Assembly (NCBI GenBank): GCA_041169145.1
Contig: JBEEJO010000021.1
Span: forward strand, 1 to 12,117
Source of the DNA: DATJQA01 sp041169145
Lineage (GTDB): Bacteria; Patescibacteriota; Minisyncoccia; UBA6257; 2-01-FULL-56-20
DNA length: 12,117 bases
Reading direction: 5' to 3'
Numbering within the stretch: position 1 is the first letter of the stretch; each line of letters starts with the position of its first letter. The translations under genes and the position numbers were made by a program. Shown piece by piece: positions 1 to 6,768 of this stretch. The notes beneath the pieces are model-generated. The model did no database searches. It was given only the letters and a program-made list of their open reading frames with translations, and was not told the DNA's origin.

Positions 1-29
1 CCCGTTCAATCCTCCCTAAAATCAATGTG

Positions 30-50
30 GTCCTTCGATTTACTCAGGAC
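30..50. repeat. Short imperfect palindrome (gtcct...aggac)
   Basis: A 21-base sequence opens with gtccttcga and closes with tcaggac, so gtcct pairs with aggac and tcga with part of tga. It lies just outside the perfect hairpin at 50-86. From memory, similar short palindromes (ccttcga...tcagga) are scattered through many bacterial genomes, but only one copy is seen here, so calling it a dispersed repeat is inference. Confidence 0.35.
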
Positions 51-86
51 AAATGTAAAAACCGCATGAAGCGGTTTTTACATTTG
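50..86. terminator. Perfect hairpin terminator abutting tRNA-Thr(GGT)
   Basis: Arms 50-65 and 71-86 are perfect 16-base reverse complements around a 5-base loop (atgaa). The stem has a GC core (ccgc/gcgg) flanked by five A on one side and five T on the other, so it reads as a Rho-independent terminator on either strand. Its right arm ends one base from the discriminator of the minus-strand tRNA, so the most direct role is ending that transcript and defining the tRNA 3' precursor. It could also stop plus-strand transcription entering from the left. Confidence 0.7.
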
Positions 87-158
87 AGCCGTTGGGGAGG
101 ATTGAACTCCCGACCTACTCCTTACCATGGAGTCGCTCTACCACTGAGCTACAACGGC
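87..158 (-). tRNA. tRNA-Thr (anticodon GGT)
   Basis: On the minus strand this folds as a full 72-base cloverleaf. It has a 7-bp acceptor stem (GCCGTTG/CAACGGC), a GCTC/GAGC D stem, an ACTCC/GGAGT anticodon stem, a 5-base variable loop and a GGGAG/CTCCC T stem with loop TTCAATC. The anticodon loop ATGGTAA places GGT at 34-36, which reads ACC and ACU threonine codons. G1-C72 and C2-G71 fit known threonine identity. A at position 32 is unusual. The bases after the discriminator T are CAA rather than CCA, so CCA must be added after transcription. A promoter lies just upstream and a hairpin just downstream. Confidence 0.96.
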
Positions 159-167
159 AACGCTGCT

Positions 168-196
168 ACTCTACCGTTCGTTGGGGTATTTTTCAA
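168..196 (-). promoter_or_regulatory. Promoter of tRNA-Thr(GGT)
   Basis: Read on the minus strand, TTGAAA (196-191) is followed 17 bases later by TAGAGT (173-168). These match the sigma-70 -35 and -10 consensus at 5/6 and 4/6 positions. The predicted start site falls about three bases before the mature tRNA 5' end. The -35 box overlaps the last codon and stop of the upstream methyltransferase gene. Confidence 0.65.
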
Positions 197-816
197 GCTT
201 GACCGATAACCTGAATCCAATTTGTTCTGCCTGAAGTCGTAATATTTTCGTACTTGATACTCATCCCTGCGGTTCGTAACTGTTCTTTCACTTCATCCAG
301 CGTGAAGTAACTGAAGAATCGCGAATATTCGTAGCCATAGTCGTTTTCGGTCACGATCTCTTCTTCGGGTTTTCCGGGACGTCGTTCTTTGACCGCGACA
401 TAAAGACACCCTCCCGATTTCAGTTTTTCTTTCAATCCTCCTAAAACCCCTGCAACTTCTTTTTTAGGGATGTGGAGCAGCACTGCCTGAGCAAGAATAC
501 CATCAAACGTCCGGTTCAACTTGCTCATATCGCGGATGTCCACAACAAGAAATTCTCCTACCGGAACCCGCTTCGCGGCAAGTTTTACCATTTCTTCAGA
601 GAAATCGATCCCAACGACCGTGAGGCCTTTCTGAACTATGTATTCCGACTTCACTCCAGAGCCACAGCCAACATCCAACACCCCACTGCCGGACGGCAGA
701 AGCGATATGAATTTGTCAGTACCTTCGATCCACCATGTGTCGCTTTCATGGTCATTGCCCCAATCAGCAGCTATCTTATTATAAACTGCCCTTAAGTCAT
801 CCATGGATCTGGGCAT
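193..816 (-). CDS. Class I SAM-dependent methyltransferase, substrate unknown
   Basis: This 207-residue protein has the Rossmann-type methyltransferase core. Motif I is VLDVGCGSG (about 46-54), the acidic end of strand 2 is VGIDFS (68-73), a motif-II-like VVDIRDM follows (91-97), then LLHIPKKEV (113-121) and a KSGGCLYVAV strand (133-142). This is the Methyltransf_11/25 type, usually acting on small molecules; nothing visible fixes the substrate. Its start lies two bases after the HNH gene's stop, so the two are probably one transcript. There is no clear Shine-Dalgarno site, and an in-frame ATG at 804 (residue 5) is an equally possible start. Base composition is less GC-rich than the flanking core genes (25 of 60 bases at 421-480), which suggests acquisition. 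DNA methylation is unlikely because no NPPY-type motif is seen. Confidence 0.85.
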   Translation of the reverse strand: MPRSMDDLRAVYNKIAADWGNDHESDTWWIEGTDKFISLLPSGSGVLDVGCGSGVKSEYIVQKGLTVVGIDFSEEMVKLAAKRVPVGEFLVVDIRDMSKLNRTFDGILAQAVLLHIPKKEVAGVLGGLKEKLKSGGCLYVAVKERRPGKPEEEIVTENDYGYEYSRFFSYFTLDEVKEQLRTAGMSIKYENITTSGRTNWIQVIGQA

Positions 817-818
817 GT

Positions 819-1235
819 TCAGTTTCTATTCTTGATGTATTTATCCATCCTCCACCTCCTCCCCTTGCCCCTATTGAGATTCTTATAAAACGGAGTCAGC
901 GCATGACAGTTTGGGCATAGGAGACGCAGATTCGGCTCCGAATTGTTCTCAGCATTCCCATCTATGTGGTCTATCTCCAAAGGGATAACCCCTGTCACCG
1001 GATGCCTCTCGCTCCATCCACATTCAAAACATCGATTTCCAAACTTTTCCCCAAGATATTTTTTAAGATGTTTTGAGATATTTCTAGCCGTTACACCGAC
1101 ATTACCATCCACTTTTCCTTCTTTCCATCTTTGTACCCAATCCCGATGCTGATAGCGAAATTGGCATACGTTAGAACAAAACTTGATCTGATGACGTTGT
1201 CTAAGAATTGCTCTACAATTCATGCATTTCATCAT
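819..1235 (-). CDS. HNH endonuclease with Cys4 zinc-binding pairs
   Basis: This is a 138-residue HNH nuclease. The N-terminus carries a zinc-ribbon-like pair (CMNC at 4-7, CSNVC near 20-24). The C-terminal half has CFEC (about 69-72), the HNH core LEIDHIDGN (86-94) with the DH catalytic pair, NLRLLCPNCH (102-111) supplying the second cysteine pair and final histidine, then a basic tail. Such proteins occur as free-standing homing-type nucleases, in phages and as mobile-element passengers. The target cannot be read from sequence. It is the first gene of a two-gene unit with the methyltransferase, lies between two tRNA-Thr genes, and is AT-richer than its surroundings (25 of 60 bases GC at 1141-1200). 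It starts with two ATGs; an extended -10 lies six bases upstream. A restriction-modification pair is possible but unsupported. Confidence 0.85.
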   Translation of the reverse strand: MMKCMNCRAILRQRHQIKFCSNVCQFRYQHRDWVQRWKEGKVDGNVGVTARNISKHLKKYLGEKFGNRCFECGWSERHPVTGVIPLEIDHIDGNAENNSEPNLRLLCPNCHALTPFYKNLNRGKGRRWRMDKYIKNRN

Positions 1236-1241
1236 GCAACC

Positions 1242-1250
1242 AGTATACCA
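1242..1250 (-). promoter_or_regulatory. Extended -10 promoter of the HNH/methyltransferase unit
   Basis: On the minus strand the sequence TGGTATACT is an extended -10 (TGn followed by TATACT, 5/6 to consensus), a form that works without a good -35 box. None is visible at 17 bases. It ends six bases before the ATG at 1235, so transcription would begin at or next to the start codon, giving an essentially leaderless message. No Shine-Dalgarno site is present. Confidence 0.5.
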
Positions 1251-1287
1251 TAGCTAACCCTTGCTTTGGTATTACTATATAAACCTG

Positions 1288-1359
1288 AGCCGGAGAGAGG
1301 ACTCGAACCTCCAATCTTTCGCTTACAAAGCGATTGCTCTACCATTGAGCTACTCCGGC
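1288..1359 (-). tRNA. tRNA-Thr (anticodon TGT)
   Basis: On the minus strand this is a 72-base cloverleaf. It has acceptor stem GCCGGAG/CTCCGGC, D stem GCTC/GAGC, a 5-base variable loop (AGATT) and T stem GGAGG/CCTCT with loop TTCGAGT. The anticodon loop TTTGTAA gives TGT at 34-36, reading ACA and related threonine codons. Positions 27 and 43 are both A, so the anticodon stem has four pairs plus an A-A mismatch at its base. The T stem has one G-T wobble. CCA is not encoded (CAG follows the discriminator). Together with the GGT gene it supplies two threonine isoacceptors in one kilobase. Confidence 0.95.
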
Positions 1360-1369
1360 ATTTGGTATC

Positions 1370-1398
1370 ACCATACCGAAATCTGCCGTATCTGTAAA
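1370..1398 (-). promoter_or_regulatory. Promoter of tRNA-Thr(TGT)
   Basis: On the minus strand TTTACA (1398-1393) and TATGGT (1375-1370) are separated by 17 bases, matching sigma-70 boxes at 5/6 and 4/6. The start site would fall about four bases before the tRNA. The -10 box sits inside a small inverted repeat (ggtat/atacc, 1364-1377). The region is shared back to back with the dnaE promoter. Confidence 0.6.
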
Positions 1399-1422
1399 CT
1401 GTTTGCGCCGCGGGAAATCCGC

Positions 1423-1428
1423 TAGAAT
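1423..1428 (+). promoter_or_regulatory. Putative -10 box for dnaE
   Basis: TAGAAT is 5/6 to the -10 consensus. The -35 region 17 bases upstream (TGTTTG) is poor. Transcription from this box would begin near 1435, inside the three extra codons of the longer reading but five bases before the ATG at 1440, which favours the shorter start. Confidence 0.4.
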
Positions 1429-1439
1429 GGATGCGAAAC

Positions 1440-4400
1440 ATGAGCAAATTTGTTCACTTACATACGCATTCCCACTATTCGCTCCTCGACGGGCTGGGTA
1501 AAATTGACGAACTTATCGCCCGGGCAAAAGAGCTCAATATGGACGCTTTGGCGCTTACGGACCATGGCGTGCTCTATGGCGCCATTGAGTTCTACAAGAA
1601 AGCGAGGAAGGCGGGCGTGAAACCCATCCTTGGCGTCGAGACGTATGTTGCGCCGCGCGACCGGTTCAGCAAAGACGCGTCGGAAAAATATTTCCATTTG
1701 GTGCTCTTGGCCGAGAACGAAACGGGGTGGAAAAATCTCATCACGCTCGTCACCAAGGCCCATCTCGAGGGCTTCTATTACAAGCCGCGCGTGGACAAAG
1801 ACCTTCTCCGCGAACACCATGATGGGCTCATCGCGCTTTCCGCATGTCTTGGCGGCGAAGTGAACCGTGCACTCTCTGCCGGACATCACGATGAAGCGAA
1901 GCGGCTCGCGGAAGAATACCAGGATATATTCGGTAAAGGAAATTTCTTTTTGGAGATCCAGGACCATCCGCATATCGCGGATGTCGTAAAGCACCGACCG
2001 CTCGTCCTCGCGCTTGCCAAAGAGACGGGCATTCCGCTCATCGCAACGCAGGACATCCACTACGCACGCCCCGAAGACCGCGACGTGCACGACGTATTAC
2101 TTGCCGTGCAGACCGGAAGCCATCTTTCGGACGATGACCGGCTTTCCATGAAAGAGGATGATTTTTCCCTGACCTCATCCGATGATATGGAGAGTAAATT
2201 CGCGGATGTGCCCGAGGCCGTGACGAATGCCGTGAAGATCGCCGACCGGTGCAACGTGACGATAGAGCTCGGCAAGGTGAAACTCCCCCACTTCCCGAAA
2301 CCAGACGGCAAGACCGCAACGGTATATCTCCGCGAGCTCATCGATGAGCGTATCGGAGACCGTTTTCCCGCCGGGAAGCGCACTCCCGCGGTTGATACGC
2401 GCCTGGAACATGAGCTTTCCATCATCCAGAAGACCGGTTTCGCCGATTACTTCCTCATCGTGCAGGATATGGTGAACTGGGCGAAAGACCATGGCATCGC
2501 CGTCGGGCCGGGCAGAGGTTCCGCCGCCGGGAGCTTGGTCTCGTATATTCTCCGCATCACGGACATCAACCCCTTGGACTATGACCTGCTCTTTGAACGC
2601 TTCCTGAACCCGGAGCGGAATGAGATGCCTGATATCGACCTGGATTTCGCCGACACGCGGCGCGATGAAGTGCTCGCGTATGCGCGCGAAAAATACGGCA
2701 CAGACCATGTGGCGCAGATCATCACGTTCGGGACGATGGCCTCGCGCGCCGCGATACGCGATGCGGGACGCGCGATGGGTTTCTCGTATGGTTTCTGCGA
2801 CCAGATCGCGAAGCTCGTACCGTTCAACGCCGACCTGCCCGAGGCGGTGAAAACCATCCCGGAACTCGGCGAGTTGTATGAAGCAAATCCGGATGCGAAA
2901 CGGCTCATTGATACCGCCGCGCGCCTTGACGGCGTTGCGCGCCACGCGTCCGTGCATGCCTGCGGCACCGTTATTACCGAGCGGCCGCTCACCGAATATC
3001 TTCCGCTCCAGTTCGCGCCGCAGGGTAAGGACATCATCATTACGCAGTTCGAAATGCACGCCGTTGAAGACCTGGGACTCCTGAAGATAGATCTGTTGGG
3101 CCTGAAGAACCTGACCATCATTGAGGATACCGTGCGGCTCATCCGCGAACTCCATGGCGAAGATCTGGACATCCATCATATTCCGCTCGACGATGCGAAG
3201 ACCTTTGAGCTTCTGCGCGCCGGGAACACGACCGGCGTTTTCCAATTCGAGTCATCGGGAATGCGGCGATACATGAAAGAGATCAGGCCGTCGATGCTCG
3301 AAGACCTCATCGCGCTCGTTGCGCTTTTCCGTCCGGGACCGATGGAACTTATTCCTTCCTACATCAAACGCAAGCACGGCGAGGAGAAGGTCACCTATCT
3401 CCATCCGAAACTTCAGCCGATACTGGAAAACACCTACGGCATCGGCGTCTACCAGGAACAGATGATGCGTATCGCGACCGACCTTGCCGGATACACACTT
3501 CCCGAGGCGGACACGTTGCGCAAAGCCATCGGCAAAAAGATCAAAGAATTGCTCGATGAACAAAAAGAGAAGCTGACGAAAGGCATGATCGCGCGCGGCA
3601 TCGAGCCGAAGATCGCGAAAGCGATCTGGGAACTCTTCCCGCCGTTCGCGCGATATGGGTTCAATAAATCGCATGCGGCCTGCTATGCGATGATCGGTTA
3701 CCGCACGGCATATCTCAAAGCACACTATCACGAAGAGTTCATGGCGGCGCTCCTCAATGCCGACTCCGGCGACGTGGAGCGCATCTCGTTCCTCATTACC
3801 GAGGCGAAACAGAACGGCGTGAACATCCTGCCGCCGGACATCAACGCGAGTTTTGCGACATTCACGCCGGAAGGCCCGCACATCCGATTCGGCCTCGGCG
3901 CCGTAAAAAATGTCGGCGATGCCATCACGCAAGCCATGATCGAAGAACGCATCCAGCGCGGACCGTTCAAGGATTTCGGCGACCTGCTGTCACGCGTCCA
4001 GCACAAAGACCTCAATAAAAAATCGCTGGAATCGCTCGCAAAAGCAGGCGTGTTCGACTCGCTTGGGATTGAGCGGAATCGCATTCTCGCGAATATGGAC
4101 CTCGCGCTCCGTTTCGCCCAAGCGAATCGGAAAGGCGCCCAGAACACCGCATCGCTTTTCGGCTCTTCGCTTCCCGCGGCGGAATTGAAGCTTCCGCCCG
4201 CTCCTCCGGCGTCCGCCGCCGAGAAACTTCTCTGGGAGAAAGAACTCTTAGGGTTCTACCTTTCCGATCATCCTCTGAATGCGCACAAAGAACGCCTGGC
4301 GAAAGCCGGCGTGCGGTCCATTAGCGACGCCCTCGCGATGGCCGACGGACGCATCGTGCGCATCGCCGGGTGCGTATCACAAATAAAAAAGATCGTCGCG

Positions 4401-4598
4401 AAGGACGGAAGGCCGATGATATTCGCGACCGTGGAAGATTTTTCACCCCAACCGATGGAAGTCATCATCTTCAACAGCACATTGGAGAAAACGAACGATT
4501 GCTGGCAGGACAACGCAACCGTACTTATTGAAGGCAAGATATCGCACCGGAACGACGAGGTGAAACTCGTGTGCGACCGCGCGCGAAAACTGAGCTAG
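1440..4598 (+). CDS. dnaE: DNA polymerase III alpha subunit (replicative polymerase)
   Basis: This is the catalytic chain of the replicative DNA polymerase (C-family). The ATG at 1440 gives MSKFVHLHTHS, matching the family N-terminus; an in-frame ATG at 1431 would add three residues. Numbering below counts from 1431. The PHP domain (about 7-285) keeps all nine expected metal ligands: H11, H13, D20, H45, E70, H89, C139, D208, H210. The palm has GPGRGSAAGS (359-368), PDIDLDF (400-406) with catalytic D401 and D403, and a third aspartate D554 in KIDLLGLK. A helix-hairpin-helix lies near 819-835, a clamp-binding-like TASLF at 906-910, and an OB fold at about 970-1045. At 1052 residues it lacks most of the C-terminal tau-binding domain of E. 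coli DnaE (1160). It converges on the nucleotidyltransferase gene, only 21 bases apart with no clear terminator between them. Confidence 0.97.
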   Translation: MSKFVHLHTHSHYSLLDGLGKIDELIARAKELNMDALALTDHGVLYGAIEFYKKARKAGVKPILGVETYVAPRDRFSKDASEKYFHLVLLAENETGWKNLITLVTKAHLEGFYYKPRVDKDLLREHHDGLIALSACLGGEVNRALSAGHHDEAKRLAEEYQDIFGKGNFFLEIQDHPHIADVVKHRPLVLALAKETGIPLIATQDIHYARPEDRDVHDVLLAVQTGSHLSDDDRLSMKEDDFSLTSSDDMESKFADVPEAVTNAVKIADRCNVTIELGKVKLPHFPKPDGKTATVYLRELIDERIGDRFPAGKRTPAVDTRLEHELSIIQKTGFADYFLIVQDMVNWAKDHGIAVGPGRGSAAGSLVSYILRITDINPLDYDLLFERFLNPERNEMPDIDLDFADTRRDEVLAYAREKYGTDHVAQIITFGTMASRAAIRDAGRAMGFSYGFCDQIAKLVPFNADLPEAVKTIPELGELYEANPDAKRLIDTAARLDGVARHASVHACGTVITERPLTEYLPLQFAPQGKDIIITQFEMHAVEDLGLLKIDLLGLKNLTIIEDTVRLIRELHGEDLDIHHIPLDDAKTFELLRAGNTTGVFQFESSGMRRYMKEIRPSMLEDLIALVALFRPGPMELIPSYIKRKHGEEKVTYLHPKLQPILENTYGIGVYQEQMMRIATDLAGYTLPEADTLRKAIGKKIKELLDEQKEKLTKGMIARGIEPKIAKAIWELFPPFARYGFNKSHAACYAMIGYRTAYLKAHYHEEFMAALLNADSGDVERISFLITEAKQNGVNILPPDINASFATFTPEGPHIRFGLGAVKNVGDAITQAMIEERIQRGPFKDFGDLLSRVQHKDLNKKSLESLAKAGVFDSLGIERNRILANMDLALRFAQANRKGAQNTASLFGSSLPAAELKLPPAPPASAAEKLLWEKELLGFYLSDHPLNAHKERLAKAGVRSISDALAMADGRIVRIAGCVSQIKKIVAKDGRPMIFATVEDFSPQPMEVIIFNSTLEKTNDCWQDNATVLIEGKISHRNDEVKLVCDRARKLS

Positions 4599-4619
4599 AA
4601 AGGATCCGGCATCTGCAAC

Positions 4620-5039
4620 CTAGGAGCTGGCGCGTTTCTTGCGCCGGATGCTCGAGTGGTGCGTCTCCGGTTTGTATGGCTGCATGATCAGAACTTCAAG
4701 CCACCAGCCCCATTGGCCGACGGTCGCTTCGATTTCCGTGCGCAGAGCCTCTTGGTCGTATCCAAGCGCAACGATATTCGGGCGGTGGTTCCTCAACACG
4801 TCCCACGTACCAAGCTCCGCGTCTCCTTCCACGATCTGATCGACAAGCCCTTCGCGGTTCAACATCTCCATGCGATCGCCGATATGCTCCTCGGGCATCC
4901 CGCCCTTCAGCTCGTGCACGATGTGGTCGGGCGTGACGACCGCGACGAGCCAATCCCCCTCCACTCGCGCTTGACGCAAAAAATGCCGGTGTCCGTCGTG
5001 GAGCCGGTCGAACACGCCGAAGACCATGACTTTGCGCAT
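4620..5039 (-). CDS. HxGH nucleotidyltransferase (cytidylyltransferase-like family)
   Basis: This small (139-residue) enzyme belongs to the nucleotidyltransferase alpha/beta phosphodiesterase superfamily. The N-terminus VMVFGVFDRLHDGH carries the signature GxFDxLHxGH, with HDGH at 14-17. A GYDQ loop is at 93-96 and SSIR at 129-132, near where family members have an (I)SSTxIR nucleotide-binding motif. Relatives include glycerol-3-phosphate cytidylyltransferase (TagD) and archaeal FAD synthase (RibL); the substrate cannot be decided here. The last ten residues are basic. Its ATG lies one base after the lysS stop, so translation is probably coupled; only a weak GGAAA is seen upstream. Being translated with a lysyl-tRNA synthetase does not itself suggest a function. 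Confidence 0.85.
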   Translation of the reverse strand: MRKVMVFGVFDRLHDGHRHFLRQARVEGDWLVAVVTPDHIVHELKGGMPEEHIGDRMEMLNREGLVDQIVEGDAELGTWDVLRNHRPNIVALGYDQEALRTEIEATVGQWGWWLEVLIMQPYKPETHHSSIRRKKRASS

Positions 5040-5040
5040 A

Positions 5041-6486
5041 TTACTTTTTCCGCATCAACGGAAAAATAACCGTCTCGCGGATGGGCTTATCCATCAGGAC
5101 CGCAAAGAGGCGCTCCGAGATCCCGAACCCTGCGGCAGGAGGCATGCCGTATTCCATCGCCTGCAGGTAGTCCTCATCAAGCTGTTGGGCTTCTGTGTCG
5201 CCTGCCTTGCGCAGTTTCATCTGCTCTTCGAACCGCGCGCGCTGGTCAACGGGGTCGTTCAGCTCGGAAAATCCCTTGCCGAGTTCCGTCCCCGCGGCGA
5301 CGATCTGCATGCGCTCCACGCGGCGCGGATCGGACGGCTTTCGTTTTGCAAGCGGTTCCACCTCAACGGGCGGGTCAACGAGAAAGCATGGCTCAAGCAA
5401 CCGCGGGCGGACGGTTTTTTTGAAGATAAGGTCAATGAGGCGGCCCTTGCCGAAGCCCGGTTCCGGCTTCAAGCCAAGTTTCTGCGCCTTCGCGAAGAGT
5501 TGGTCATGGGTCGCCGCGAGCGGATTCAGATCCGCCGCTTGGGAAAACGCGTCCACGTAGTCAACACGGCCCCATTTCTTTCCCCAGTTGAGCTTCCGAT
5601 TCTCGTAGGTCGTCGTGAGAGAGCCGGTCGTTGCCTTGATGACTTCCTTGTACAGCTTTTCCGTGAACTTCATCAGTTCTTCATAGTTGCTGTATGCCCA
5701 ATAGAACTCCAGCTGGGTGTAGTCCTGAAGATGGTCCTTGTCTATCCCCTCGTTCCGAAAAATGCGTCCGATCTCGAACACTTTTTCGTATCCGGCGACG
5801 AGCATTTTTTTGAGCGGCAACTCCAGCGAGATGCGCAGATAGAAATCCGTGTCCAATGCATTGTGATGCGTGACGAACGGTTCAGCTTCCGCGCCGCCGG
5901 GAACCGATTCCAAGACCGGCATATCCACTTCCAAAAAACCTTCGCGCTTCATCGCTGTGCGGAACGAATTCCAGAACACGGCTTTCGTGCGGAACATGTC
6001 CGCCGTCACAGGATGCGCAAGGATGTCCAGATACCGTTCGCGCAGGCGCGTTTCAACATCCTCCAATCCGGCCCATTTGTCGGGAAGCGGCCGGATGGAT
6101 TTCGCGAGCATCGAGAATTCTTTCGCTTCAACGCTCCGTTCACCGCTCTTTGTCTTTACGAGCTGGCCGCTCGCGGAAACGAAATCGCCGCGATCCGTCG
6201 TCCCTTTCACAAGCGCGAAATTCGCAAGGTTATCCTTCTTCAGGACCACCTGAAGCTTGCCGCCTTCATCCGCAACGTCTGCGAACAGCACATTGCCCAT
6301 ATCGCGGATGCCCACGACCCGACCGACAACGGCAACTTTCTTCTTTGCCTTTTCCAACTTCGCGAAATCCGCGAGCACATCGGCGATGCGATGCGTCCGC
6401 TTGGTCTGTATCGGATATGCGTCAACGCCCTCGCTCTTCAAGCGCGCGAGCTTCTTTTTCCGGTCTGCGATAAGATCGTCAATCAT
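5041..6486 (-). CDS. lysS: Lysyl-tRNA synthetase, class II
   Basis: It charges tRNA-Lys with lysine. The 481 residues comprise an N-terminal OB-fold anticodon-binding domain (about 50-130, with VVGRVVGIRDMGNVLFADV at 53-71) and a class II catalytic core. Motif 1 lies around 175-195, and the lysine/ATP region is GGAEAEPFVTHHNALD (197-212). Motif 2 is VFEIGRIFRNEGIDKDHLQD (236-255) followed by YTQLEFYWAY. ELGKGFSELNDPVDQ (401-415) matches the lysine-pocket helix. Motif 3 is GFGISERLFAVL (453-464) with the conserved arginine; its ISERLF differs from the GIDRLV of well-studied bacterial enzymes but keeps the essential R. Length is close to the usual 490-505. The first ATG at 6486 gives a good family start. 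It heads a two-gene unit with the nucleotidyltransferase. Confidence 0.96.
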   Translation of the reverse strand: MIDDLIADRKKKLARLKSEGVDAYPIQTKRTHRIADVLADFAKLEKAKKKVAVVGRVVGIRDMGNVLFADVADEGGKLQVVLKKDNLANFALVKGTTDRGDFVSASGQLVKTKSGERSVEAKEFSMLAKSIRPLPDKWAGLEDVETRLRERYLDILAHPVTADMFRTKAVFWNSFRTAMKREGFLEVDMPVLESVPGGAEAEPFVTHHNALDTDFYLRISLELPLKKMLVAGYEKVFEIGRIFRNEGIDKDHLQDYTQLEFYWAYSNYEELMKFTEKLYKEVIKATTGSLTTTYENRKLNWGKKWGRVDYVDAFSQAADLNPLAATHDQLFAKAQKLGLKPEPGFGKGRLIDLIFKKTVRPRLLEPCFLVDPPVEVEPLAKRKPSDPRRVERMQIVAAGTELGKGFSELNDPVDQRARFEEQMKLRKAGDTEAQQLDEDYLQAMEYGMPPAAGFGISERLFAVLMDKPIRETVIFPLMRKK

Positions 6487-6494
6487 CGATGTTC

Positions 6495-6500
6495 ATCATA
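6495..6500 (-). promoter_or_regulatory. Putative -10 box for lysS
   Basis: TATGAT on the minus strand is 5/6 to the -10 consensus and lies eight bases before the lysS ATG, so the leader would be nearly absent. No convincing -35 box is seen at 16-18 bases, and no Shine-Dalgarno site precedes the start. Confidence 0.35.
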
Positions 6501-6536
6501 CTAGAAATCCTGATTTTTTACACCATACAACACAAA

Positions 6537-6578
6537 GTTCCGGCGGACCGCCTCCGCCACAGCGAGGCAAGCCGGAAC
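6537..6578. repeat. Nested GC-rich palindromic element upstream of lysS
   Basis: Outer arms gttccggc (6537-6544) and gccggaac (6571-6578) are perfect complements. Inside, gcctc (6550-6554) pairs with gaggc (6564-6568). An alternative hairpin ggcgg-a-ccgcc covers 6542-6552. It has the look of a REP-like dispersed palindrome. It sits in the lysS leader region but upstream of the putative -10 box, so it is probably not part of the lysS message. Confidence 0.55.
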
Positions 6579-6630
6579 CATTTTATATCCTTATTTTTTC
6601 CTCCCACGGCGGCGATGTATCACAAGCGAA

Positions 6631-6764
6631 AACTTTTACTTTCGGAAAAGCTATCGGAGCCCCGACGGGCTTGGTGTCCCGCTCGGGCGGGACCCGTCGG
6701 GGCGAGATGCAAGAACGCCCTGTCGCAGGAACAGGGCGATTCTGGTTCTCCGAAAGAGAAAGTT
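6631..6764. other. Multi-stem inverted-repeat element behind greA (possible three-way junction)
   Basis: An outer stem joins 6639-6646 (ctttcgga) to 6749-6756 (tccgaaag) and continues through 6631-6637 with 6758-6764, interrupted by an A-A mismatch. It encloses two strong hairpins. The first has gccccgacggg (6659-6669) with cccgtcggggc (6693-6703), capped by an inner gtcccgc/gcgggac stem. The second has cgccctgt (6716-6723) with acagggcg (6731-6738). It starts five bases past the greA stop, so on the minus strand it would form the 3' untranslated end of greA mRNA. No strong T run follows it. It could be a structured RNA, an mRNA-stabilising or terminating element, or a miniature mobile repeat. 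Confidence 0.5.
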
Positions 6765-6768
6765 CGAG

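Noticed and set aside
4..16. gttcaatcctccc matches the T-arm of tRNA-Thr(GGT) in inverted orientation
   Set aside because: The preceding bases (cccg) do not pair to form a T stem and the acceptor sequence is absent, so it is not a tRNA end. At 13 bases and in inverted orientation it is weak evidence for an attachment site.
1232..1447. 71-codon minus-strand open frame across tRNA-Thr(TGT)
   Set aside because: It is a translation of the tRNA gene and its promoter, a classic false gene; the cloverleaf explains the sequence.
2175..3245. 356-codon minus-strand open frame opposite dnaE
   Set aside because: It is the antisense of a well-supported gene, with no recognisable motif or promoter.
5026..6504. 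492-codon plus-strand open frame opposite lysS
   Set aside because: It mirrors lysS exactly, has no domain-like sequence and is rich in R, H and F as expected from the complement of a GC-rich gene.
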